Assembly: GCF_004745645.1 (NCBI RefSeq)
Contig: NZ_SRMB01000002.1
Coordinates: forward strand, 992,001-1,056,000
From: Hymenobacter metallicola
GTDB lineage: Bacteria > Bacteroidota > Bacteroidia > Cytophagales > Hymenobacteraceae
DNA: 64,000 bases
Direction: 5' to 3'
The translations under genes and the position numbers were made by a program. Under the pieces are notes generated by a model. The model worked only from the letters and a program-made list of their open reading frames with translations, was not told where the DNA came from and did no database searches. Of the stretch, positions 1 to 7,268 are shown in pieces (within the stretch, counting starts at the first letter, position 1; every line of letters starts with the position of its first letter).

Positions 1-225
1 ACCCAGCGTAGTGCCTTTCACGAGTACGGTTACGCCCGGCAGGGGCTCGCCGGTGCTCTGCGTCACGCGGCCCGATACCTGAATATCAGCTAACGACGGG
101 CGGCCGGAGGTGGGCAAGGGCAAGGCGGGAGAGCCAGCCAGCGCCGGCGCGGCCAGCGCCGGCAAGCCTAGCGTTGCCAGCAACAAAGCCCGCCGCAGAA
201 AATGCGGGTAATGATTTGAATTCAT
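1..225 (-). CDS. SusC-like TonB-dependent receptor, N-terminal fragment
   Basis: Only the first 75 codons are in the window; the gene runs off the left edge. The start ATG is at 225-223. A signal peptide (RRALLLATLGLPALAAPALA) is followed by a spacer and the start of a carboxypeptidase-regulatory-like domain with VSGRVTQSTGEPLPGVTVLV, the usual N-terminus of SusC-family outer-membrane transporters that import oligosaccharides with SusD. It lies 78 bp downstream of the GH3 beta-glucosidase on the same strand, so it is probably co-transcribed with it and takes up the glucan fragments made by the secreted enzymes upstream. The substrate is inferred from context. A SusD gene would be expected beyond the edge. 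Confidence 0.82.
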   Translation of the reverse strand, partial: MNSNHYPHFLRRALLLATLGLPALAAPALAGSPALPLPTSGRPSLADIQVSGRVTQSTGEPLPGVTVLVKGTTLG

Positions 226-303
226 GAGGGTAGGAATTGGAAGTGGAGAGCAATATGAAACAATGCACCCGGGCCAGACTCACGCCGGCCGGGGCCGAAG
301 AAT

Positions 304-2808
304 CTAGGGTTGCGAACCGGAGCCTTTCTGCCCGTCGGTGCTGCGGGTTGTGGCGGCGGGGCCGGCGTAGCGGAAGCGTTTGGTCTGGTCACCGACACGC
401 AGGGTGAAGTAGCCATCCTCCAGTTGGGGCTGGCCTTGGGCATTTGGGTAAGACAGGTGGGGCAGCGGCTGGATTTCGAAGACCATTTCGCGGCTTTCTC
501 CGGGCTTGAACTCCTGCTTTTCAAAGTGCTTGAGCAGGCGCACCGGCCGGGTAATGCGGCCTACTTCGTCGGTCAGGAACCACAATACGGCTTCCTTACC
601 CGCCCGGCGGCCAGTGTTGGTCACCTGCACCGTGGCCCGTACTTTTCCATTACCACTGAGCACGGAGTCGCTGAGCTGCAGATTGCTGTACTTAAAGGAT
701 GTGTAGCTCAGCCCTTCCCCGTATTCGGTGAGCATGGCGGGCTTGAATTTGGGCCCACGGTTTTCGAAGCCGGCTCCGAAGTCGCTCAGATCCAGAGAGT
801 TTTCGTTGTTATCGTGGTGGTAAGGCGAGATATGCCCCGCAAACTGCGGATAAGTAAAGGAAAGCTTCGCGCTGGGGTTCACCTTGCCACTGATAATTTC
901 GGCAATAGCCTGCCCGCCCCCGAAGCCGGGCAGCCCGCCCCATATAATGGCCGACGACTTCTCGGCAACGCTCCGGATAATGCTGGGTCGCCCCCCTACT
1001 ACTACCAGTACGTTGGGCTTGCCGGTGGCCTGCACAGTGCGCACCAGCTGCTGCTGATCGTCGGGTAGGGTCAGGTCGCTGGTGTTGCCCAAGCCCTCGG
1101 TATAAGGACGCTCACCTATGGCTAGTACCACAGCATCAGCAGTACGGGCAGCAGCACTGATGCTGGTTAAGCTTAGTTTACCGGCGGCATCACGGTACGG
1201 AATCGATTGCACCTGGGCTCCCGGATACTCTTTTTTCAGGGCTGCATAAATAGTCAACACGTCTTTGGGATACTCAGCCTCGGGGCGCCCCTGCCAGGCC
1301 AAGGTCCAGCCGCCGGCCAGGTTGGCCCGCGAATCGGCCGAGGGACCCACCACCAACAGGCGCTTCACCTTGCCCGGCGCCAGGGGCAGCGTGTTTTGCT
1401 CATTCTTGAGCAGAACGACAGACTCCCGGGCGGCATCAAGGGCGAGCAGCTTCAGGGCAGGGTCACCGATGCGGTTGAGGCGGTCGGTGCGGGGCATGGG
1501 ATTTTCAAAAAGTCCTAGTTCATCTTTCAGCTGCAGCACACGGCCGGCCGACAGGTTGATGCGCTCCTCGGTGAGCCGGCCTTCCTGGACCAGCTCTTTC
1601 ACATAGCGGCAGAAATTGGTCGTGTAGGGCGTCATGGCCATGTCTACCCCCGCCTCGATGGCCATATAGGTAGCTTCCTTCTCATTGGCCGCCGTCTTCT
1701 GAACCCGCACCAGCCGGATGATGTCCTCCCAGTCGGTCACGGCCACCCCCTTGAAGCCCATCTGTCGACGCAGCAAGTCAGTTAGAATGGCCTTGGACGA
1801 ATGCACCGGTTCGCCGTTAATCAGGCCCGAGTTGATCATGATGGTTTTCAGACCCGCATCCATAGCGGCCTGAAACGAGGGCCGGAAAAACTCCTGCAGG
1901 CGCTGGTCCGAAATCATGGCGTTGGTCCGGTCCCAGCCGTTACGCGGGTCGGAGTAGCCCAGAAAGTGTTTGCCACAAGCGGCTACTTTGTAGGGCGCTA
2001 TTTCTTTGTTTTCCTGTAGCTCCCGCACAAAAGCGGCCCCCATTACGGAAGCTACCAGTGGGTCCTCGCCATAGGTTTCGTATACGCGGGGCCAATAGGT
2101 ATTCACCCCCAGATCCAGCACGGGCGCAAACACCCAGTGGTGGCCCAGGTCGGCCGACTCCAGCACGGTGGCCCGGGCCGTTTGGCGGGCAAACTCGGGG
2201 TTGAAGGAGGCCCCAAGATTCAGATTGTGCGGGAAGATGGCCGTACCGGCTACGTAGCTGGCCCCGTGCATATGGTCGATACCATAAATGATGGGGATAT
2301 GCAGACGTGATTCACGCATGGCAATGCGCTGCAGGGCCGCCGAGTACTTCACCCACTGCGTAGGGGGCACGGCTTCTCCATTTAAAAAGGAGCCCACGTG
2401 GAAGTCCCGAATCAGGGGCACCAGCTTGGCCGAATCTAGGGCAACGTCGCGCTGCACGCCGGTCGGATTGATAACCGTATTGGCGAGCTGGGTCATTTGC
2501 CCGATTTTCTCTTCGAGTGTCATCTGGGCCAGCAGCGCAGCTACCCGCTCACTCACCACAGCGGGGGGCAGGGCACTGCTGGCCGCAGATGTCGGCGAGG
2601 ATGAAATAGTTGATACCGCGGGAGCAGCCGTAGTAGCTACGGCAGCACGCTGGCAGCTACTCCACGCGCAAAGTAGAGCACCAAGAAGAAGCGTACGCGC
2701 CGCGCGGGCGGCCACGATGTTACGAAGTACAGAGGGTTCCGCAGTAGCCCCAGTGGGAGCCTCTAGGAAAGGGTGGGGAGTTGTCATTTCAGCGGGGGGA
2801 ATACCCAA
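304..2808 (-). CDS. Glycoside hydrolase family 3 beta-glucosidase (BglX-like)
   Basis: An 834-residue secreted or periplasmic GH3 enzyme expected to remove glucose from beta-gluco-oligosaccharides. A hydrophobic segment near residues 38-50 ends at Cys52 (AWSSC), a possible lipoprotein site. The GH3 N-terminal barrel covers about 80-440, with KHF at 280-282 and the nucleophile Asp359 in AVTDW. The alpha/beta sandwich follows, with VLVVGGRPS and WGGLPGFGGGQA, then a C-terminal fibronectin-III-like domain from about 715. Length is normal for BglX-type enzymes. The ATG at 2787 (MTTPHP) is an equally good start. The promoter region holds an 88-bp element shared with the GH16 gene and a LacI-like palindrome, so the two glucanase genes are probably co-regulated. 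The SusC gene follows 78 bp downstream. Confidence 0.93.
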   Translation of the reverse strand: MGIPPAEMTTPHPFLEAPTGATAEPSVLRNIVAARAARTLLLGALLCAWSSCQRAAVATTAAPAVSTISSSPTSAASSALPPAVVSERVAALLAQMTLEEKIGQMTQLANTVINPTGVQRDVALDSAKLVPLIRDFHVGSFLNGEAVPPTQWVKYSAALQRIAMRESRLHIPIIYGIDHMHGASYVAGTAIFPHNLNLGASFNPEFARQTARATVLESADLGHHWVFAPVLDLGVNTYWPRVYETYGEDPLVASVMGAAFVRELQENKEIAPYKVAACGKHFLGYSDPRNGWDRTNAMISDQRLQEFFRPSFQAAMDAGLKTIMINSGLINGEPVHSSKAILTDLLRRQMGFKGVAVTDWEDIIRLVRVQKTAANEKEATYMAIEAGVDMAMTPYTTNFCRYVKELVQEGRLTEERINLSAGRVLQLKDELGLFENPMPRTDRLNRIGDPALKLLALDAARESVVLLKNEQNTLPLAPGKVKRLLVVGPSADSRANLAGGWTLAWQGRPEAEYPKDVLTIYAALKKEYPGAQVQSIPYRDAAGKLSLTSISAAARTADAVVLAIGERPYTEGLGNTSDLTLPDDQQQLVRTVQATGKPNVLVVVGGRPSIIRSVAEKSSAIIWGGLPGFGGGQAIAEIISGKVNPSAKLSFTYPQFAGHISPYHHDNNENSLDLSDFGAGFENRGPKFKPAMLTEYGEGLSYTSFKYSNLQLSDSVLSGNGKVRATVQVTNTGRRAGKEAVLWFLTDEVGRITRPVRLLKHFEKQEFKPGESREMVFEIQPLPHLSYPNAQGQPQLEDGYFTLRVGDQTKRFRYAGPAATTRSTDGQKGSGSQP

Positions 2809-2827
2809 AGATATCTTTCCTTGTTCC

Positions 2828-2915
2828 GGAAATGCAATAGCAAAAACCGCTTATACAGCTTTAAAACAAGGTTTTCTCACCTACTTCACATCGTGATTAT
2901 ACACTTACTACACAC
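2828..2915 (-). promoter_or_regulatory. 88-bp upstream element shared with the GH16 gene (copy 1)
   Basis: This block aligns without gaps to 11822-11909; by hand count 64 of 88 positions match. Both copies begin GGAAATGCAA, hold an AAAACC...GGTTTT inverted pair about 20 nt apart, and end TATACACTTA-nn-ACACAC. It sits 20 bp upstream of the GH3 start, so it should include the promoter. A further 13-bp identity, TAAAAAACAATGA, lies upstream at 2983-2995 (other copy 11966-11978). The bound protein is unknown. Confidence 0.65.
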
Positions 2916-2993
2916 ATCACACCTTCCAATTCATGCTATACACAAGCCTAGCCCTGTTTTGTTGACAAATTGTACTTACGGCTAAAAAACAAT

Positions 2994-3022
2994 GAAAAAA
3001 GAGGCCCTAAGGCCCCCTTTTC
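2994..3022 (-). terminator. Probable intrinsic terminator of the 7TM-DISM gene
   Basis: Read on the minus strand, a short GGCC-TTAG-GGCC hairpin is flanked by an A-run and followed by TTTTTT. It lies about 55 bp after the stop codon of the receptor gene and separates it from the GH3 promoter. The stem is short, so confidence is moderate. Confidence 0.45.
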
Positions 3023-3054
3023 AAAAAATATTTTTGCTTTCGGAAAAGATTTGT

Positions 3055-3072
3055 GCTGCAAACGTTTGCAGC
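3055..3072. promoter_or_regulatory. 18-bp perfect palindrome, LacI-family operator type
   Basis: GCTGCAAACGTTTGCAGC is its own reverse complement and has the central CG step and CAAACGTTTG core typical of LacI/CcpA-type operators. It lies about 245 bp upstream of the GH3 start and 4 bp past the end of the receptor gene. The same 10-bp core recurs upstream of GH16 at 11783-11792. No lacI-type gene is in the window. Confidence 0.5.
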
Positions 3073-3075
3073 TAC

Positions 3076-5103
3076 TCAAGAGCGTGCTGTTTCAACCACA
3101 GTGTGTTCCTCTTCGACGGTTGTCGTTGCGTCGAGCAATACATGGGTCCACCCTTCATTTTCATCGTAATCAGGAGCTTGCCGCCGGCGCCGCATTGCCT
3201 CCAGCACTTTCTGGCTAAAGCTCCAGCAAGTGCCCTGCCGCAACTCTAGTACCCGAGACAGCTCCTGGGAAGAGTAGTTGCCCTTGTGAGTGTAAATCAA
3301 GAAGACAGCGTAGAACGCCTTGATGATAGAGAACTTACATTTCTGCAGCATTGTGTAAGCCGTCGCCGATTCCACATAGCGACACTTAGTGCAACGGCGG
3401 GCGTGCGCCTCCCGGGCATCGCAATACTTCTCGTGGCCGCATTTGCGGCAGCGGTAGCCATGGGCCCATTTCAAATCGGCTAAATAGCTCAGGCAAGCAT
3501 CTTTATCCGGGTAAATCTGACTGAACTCCCCAAAGTCGACCTCTTTCGATAACACCCGCGCCGTCTGGGCTTCCTGCAAGTCGCGCTGCAAATCAGCATT
3601 GAGTTTTTCGATGGCGGCCGATTGCAAGGCCAGTAGCCCATTGGCTTGCAGCAGCTCCCGGTTCTGGGCCACGATGGTTTCGCTCTGCCGACGCAGTTCC
3701 TCCGTCCGGCGGGCTACCTGCTCTTCCAGTTCCGTGTTGAGCTGGTCTTTCAGCGCCTGATTCTGGTGCAGCTGCTCAACCAGCCGGTCTTGGGCTAAGT
3801 GCTTCTTATGTAACTGCTTTACCAGCTTCTCCTGGGCCCGAATGGTGGCATCCTTAATGCTTTTGATCTTCTCGCCCAGCGCGTAGGATAGCACGGCTAC
3901 TTCAAACACGAAGGCCACATTCATGCTATATACCGTAAAGGCGTTGTTAAAGAAATCAACCCCCAACTTTCTGGTAATCAAGAATAATAAGCTGACTACA
4001 ACGCCAGCCTGGGCCAATAGAAAGATACGAGCGGGACGGAACCCCTGCCGATATACCTCGATAGCGGCGTAGTAGAGCATGCCATAGGGTAGCAGATACA
4101 ACCAGAAGCTGAAACCTGATTGAATAAAGATGGTGTCGAGCAGCAGCAGACCAGCACTAAACAGCACGACGAGCCGCAGTATGGGGTCGAATCGAGGCAA
4201 CCGCTGGGGCGCATCGAGGAAGTGACGGGCGTAGTAGCCGAAGGTAAGGAGGAGCAGAATGGGGGCACCGGCATTCACTATGCGGTTCAGCCAAGGCAGC
4301 ATGGGCCAGATGTACTGGAACCCTAATCCATCTTCGGAAAGGAAAAGCAGGCTACAACTTAGTACATAGGCCACGTACCGCAGGTAGGTCTGCTCACCTA
4401 TGAATAAGAAGATGAACAAGTTATACACCACCATTATCAGCAGCACGCCGTAGAAGCCGCCCAACATGCCGTACTCGCTCTGGAAGTGCGACGACAGCAC
4501 CGCCTCGTTGCGTAGCCGGCCCAGAAAGCTGGTTTTAGAATCCGACTTCAGCCGCAGATAGTACGTTTGGGTTTGGCCGGGCCGCAGGTGCAGGCTGAAC
4601 AGATAGTTCTTGTACGCATAGGGCCGCGTAGAGAAGGGCAAGTCGGCACCGGTGCGCACGCCGGTGTACTGCCCAACGGCGTTGGCCCCGTAAAAAGTCA
4701 GGTCGTTGATGTGCGAATCGAACATCTCCAGATACCAGTGATGCTCGTCGGAGTTGTCGGCCAGCACGCTGACTCTGAGCCAATAAGCCGATTCGGTATT
4801 CTCAATATTGCCGGCTAGCTTGCCGCCCGAAGTCAGGTCGCCCGGCTGGAACTGGTTGCTCCAGCGGGGGCTCATCACGTCCTGCAGGGTTAATTTACCC
4901 GTGGGGTCTTCGAGCACGCCGTACCGGGCCGGTTCCATATATAATTCGTTGATACCTGACCTTATGCGCAGGGTATCTTCGCGGGAAGCCGCCCGGCTGG
5001 GCGTACCAAATAGAAGAACGAGCAGGCTCAGGCAGCCTAATATATGCCAGCTTGGAAAGCCAGCAGCCTGGAGGTGGGGGAATTGGTAGATGGAGGGCCT
5101 CAT
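3076..5103 (-). CDS. 7TM-DISM membrane receptor fused to IS1595-type transposase zinc ribbon
   Basis: A 675-residue protein with an unusual architecture. A signal peptide (residues 1-38) is followed by an extracellular 7TMR-DISMED2 jelly-roll domain at about 45-190, the kind thought to bind carbohydrates; then seven membrane helices at about 205-405; then a long coiled coil at about 410-535. Where a kinase, cyclase or LytTR output is usual, the C-terminus has CRKCGHEKYCDAREA...CTKC, a four-Cys zinc ribbon, followed by FYAVFLIYTHKGNYSSQELSRVL, matching the N-terminal region of IS1595/ISXO2 transposases. No DDE catalytic domain follows and the gene ends normally about 30 residues later. It lies between GH5 and GH3 on the same strand. 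A membrane-bound sensor with a domesticated DNA-binding output for this glucan locus is inferred. Confidence 0.85.
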   Translation of the reverse strand: MRPSIYQFPHLQAAGFPSWHILGCLSLLVLLFGTPSRAASREDTLRIRSGINELYMEPARYGVLEDPTGKLTLQDVMSPRWSNQFQPGDLTSGGKLAGNIENTESAYWLRVSVLADNSDEHHWYLEMFDSHINDLTFYGANAVGQYTGVRTGADLPFSTRPYAYKNYLFSLHLRPGQTQTYYLRLKSDSKTSFLGRLRNEAVLSSHFQSEYGMLGGFYGVLLIMVVYNLFIFLFIGEQTYLRYVAYVLSCSLLFLSEDGLGFQYIWPMLPWLNRIVNAGAPILLLLTFGYYARHFLDAPQRLPRFDPILRLVVLFSAGLLLLDTIFIQSGFSFWLYLLPYGMLYYAAIEVYRQGFRPARIFLLAQAGVVVSLLFLITRKLGVDFFNNAFTVYSMNVAFVFEVAVLSYALGEKIKSIKDATIRAQEKLVKQLHKKHLAQDRLVEQLHQNQALKDQLNTELEEQVARRTEELRRQSETIVAQNRELLQANGLLALQSAAIEKLNADLQRDLQEAQTARVLSKEVDFGEFSQIYPDKDACLSYLADLKWAHGYRCRKCGHEKYCDAREAHARRCTKCRYVESATAYTMLQKCKFSIIKAFYAVFLIYTHKGNYSSQELSRVLELRQGTCWSFSQKVLEAMRRRRQAPDYDENEGWTHVLLDATTTVEEEHTVVETARS

Positions 5104-5227
5104 GTAGCTCCCAATTTAAGGAAACGAACGCAGGGCTACCAGTAACGCCGTCGGAGGCGGGAGCCTTCGGCCTGATACTCGCATGCAGCGGCCACTGGGA
5201 AGTGGCGGCGGACTGGGCTAGTGGGCT

Positions 5228-7117
5228 TTATTGCCCACCCTGCGTATTCGTCGGGGTGGTGGATGGGTTGAATTGTAGCCAGCTCAGGCTAGCACCCGGC
5301 TGCTCCACGTAGAGCTGCAGGGTGTGCTTTCCGGCGGGCAAGGCAGTAATGGGCACCGCAATGGTAACCCAGGGCGTGGTGGAAGTGGTCTGGTCAATGG
5401 TTAGAGCACCCACCACAACGTCGTCGAGCTTGACGCTGAGTTTGGCGGGCGTGTTGGCGTCGTTTTTAACCCGGGCCTGCAAGGTGTAGGTTCCGGGCTT
5501 GGTCACATTCACAGTGTAGTTTACCCATTCACCAGACGCCATGTCACTGATAGCAAAGCCATTGGATGGCTTATCGGCAATAGGCTGAATATCGATGCCG
5601 TCGTTGCGGTAGACGCTGCCGTTGTTGGTGGGTGCTTCTTTGCGGTAGTCAGTTCGCTCGGCGTAGGCATCGTGGTAGGCAATGCCGTTGCGGCCCATGT
5701 CGTAGTCGGTGGCGTGGATGGTGCCCGGAATGCGGAGAGCGGCAAAAGGCGTGCGGACGGTGGCCGGACCGGTCAGGGCGGCAATAACGTCGCGGTTGGG
5801 CTGACACTCCTTGAACTGGACATTGCGCAGCAGGGCGGCACGGCCTTCCGGCGTCAGGATGCTACCGTAGCGGCGGACCCGCAGCAGGCTGGTGACGCCT
5901 TCCACCCGTTTCAGATTCCAATGGCACCAGCCAATATTTTGACTATTAAGTCCTTGCACCGCCCCGGCAAACCATTCGTTGGAGTTCTCCCCCGTTTCGC
6001 CCACCCACACCGGCACCTGCCACTTGTCGCGGAAAGCCACCAGGTTGGCCAGCAGGTTGATCTGGTTGGGATTGGGGTCCGCCGCTTTCGGGTCGTTGGG
6101 GCACCAGTAGCGGTGGGCGTTGTAGACGATGTTGCGCCGGTCTTGCACCTGCAGCTTGTCGGGAGTCAGGTTGGTATACTCGTTGCCGTAGCCATTGCCC
6201 TCCAGCAGCACAAGGTGTTGGTCGTTCTGGCCGCGCACAGCGTTGATAAGGCGGCTGTAAAGCCCGTTGATTTCGGCATTGTCGTTCGACAAGCCATTCT
6301 CCGGGTTTACTTTATGCGGCTCGTTGATGAAGTCGTACATGGCCACGCGGGGGTCTTGCCGGTAGCGGGCCGACAGCTTTTCCCACAGGCGCACCGTGAT
6401 GTCCTGATAAATCAGGCGGCCCTGGCGGTCCTTGCGCTTCCACAGGTCCAGGGGCACGAAGTTGTCGTTGATGTTACGGTCGTAGCCCTGGCCGCCGGGG
6501 GCGGCGTGCAAATCCAGGATGACGTACATCTTGTTGGCCGCGCACCAGTTCAGCACCTCGTCGATGATACGGAAACCGTCCAGATTCTGGGTATCGGTAA
6601 AGAGCTGGTTCTGGTCGTACCACTGGCTCAGGCTCTGCACGTAGGCATCTACCGTGCGGGGGTTGCGCGGGCTGCGGCTGACTTTATTGCGCTCCAACCG
6701 TTGCTGCCGGGTCAGAAACAGGTCGTAGTGAAAGGGCAGCCGCACGCAGTTGAAGCCCTGGGCCGCCACGAAGTCGATGTCGGCCTTGGTCACGAAATTG
6801 GCCCGGTACTGGGCATAAAAGGCCTCCAGTTCCTGGTCGGACATGGTGCGCAGCAGCCCCCCGCGGATACGGGCCTGGGAATCGAGCGTGTCGGTTTTGA
6901 GAATGTAGCTTTCCTGCAGCAGCCAGCCGCCCACGTTGAAGCCGCGCAGCACGACTTCCTTGCCGCTAGCATCTACCACCTTACTGCCCTGGGCATGCAG
7001 CATGCTCAGGCGCTGGGCCAAGCTCAACTGCGGCAACAAACATACAATCAGCAAAGCCAGGCTCAAGCCGCTGCGCCACCGCCGCTTGAAGGGCGGCTGA
7101 GAGTCGGAGTGTTTCAT
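5228..7117 (-). CDS. Secreted GH5 glucanase with C-terminal CBM6/35-like module
   Basis: A 629-residue enzyme with a signal peptide (residues 1-35, ending LSLAQ). The GH5 barrel covers about 38-420: LRGFNVGGWLLQE resembles exo-beta-1,3-glucanases of this family, acid/base Glu266 lies in FINEP and nucleophile Glu374 in VWVGETG. A beta-sandwich with NDGIDIQP and GEWVNYTVNV at about 470-618 resembles CBM6/CBM35 glycan-binding modules. It is 151 bp downstream of the GH16 gene on the same strand, with a hairpin between them, and 124 bp upstream of the 7TM-DISM receptor, so the three are probably one transcription unit. It likely shortens beta-1,3-glucan chains released by GH16; linkage is inferred from the motifs and neighbours. 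Confidence 0.9.
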   Translation of the reverse strand: MKHSDSQPPFKRRWRSGLSLALLIVCLLPQLSLAQRLSMLHAQGSKVVDASGKEVVLRGFNVGGWLLQESYILKTDTLDSQARIRGGLLRTMSDQELEAFYAQYRANFVTKADIDFVAAQGFNCVRLPFHYDLFLTRQQRLERNKVSRSPRNPRTVDAYVQSLSQWYDQNQLFTDTQNLDGFRIIDEVLNWCAANKMYVILDLHAAPGGQGYDRNINDNFVPLDLWKRKDRQGRLIYQDITVRLWEKLSARYRQDPRVAMYDFINEPHKVNPENGLSNDNAEINGLYSRLINAVRGQNDQHLVLLEGNGYGNEYTNLTPDKLQVQDRRNIVYNAHRYWCPNDPKAADPNPNQINLLANLVAFRDKWQVPVWVGETGENSNEWFAGAVQGLNSQNIGWCHWNLKRVEGVTSLLRVRRYGSILTPEGRAALLRNVQFKECQPNRDVIAALTGPATVRTPFAALRIPGTIHATDYDMGRNGIAYHDAYAERTDYRKEAPTNNGSVYRNDGIDIQPIADKPSNGFAISDMASGEWVNYTVNVTKPGTYTLQARVKNDANTPAKLSVKLDDVVVGALTIDQTTSTTPWVTIAVPITALPAGKHTLQLYVEQPGASLSWLQFNPSTTPTNTQGGQ

Positions 7118-7150
7118 ACGTAATCAGTTAATAGGCAAGTGCCGGAAATA

Positions 7151-7181
7151 GAAACGGGACGGGAATATCCCGCCCCGTTTC
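7151..7181 (-). other. Intercistronic hairpin between GH16 and GH5
   Basis: GAAACGGG and CCCGTTTC arms, extended inward by GGGA/TCCC with one mismatch and an ATA loop, form a 31-nt hairpin in the GH16-GH5 gap. No T-run follows on the minus strand, so an RNA-stability or partial-termination element is likelier than a full terminator. Confidence 0.4.
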
Positions 7182-7268
7182 GGTGAAGTCCCACCCAGGG
7201 TCTTCACCTCTCCCATTTATTATTGTGAAGCAATGCCAGCAGTGGTTGTCATGGGGCTGGGCATTGGC

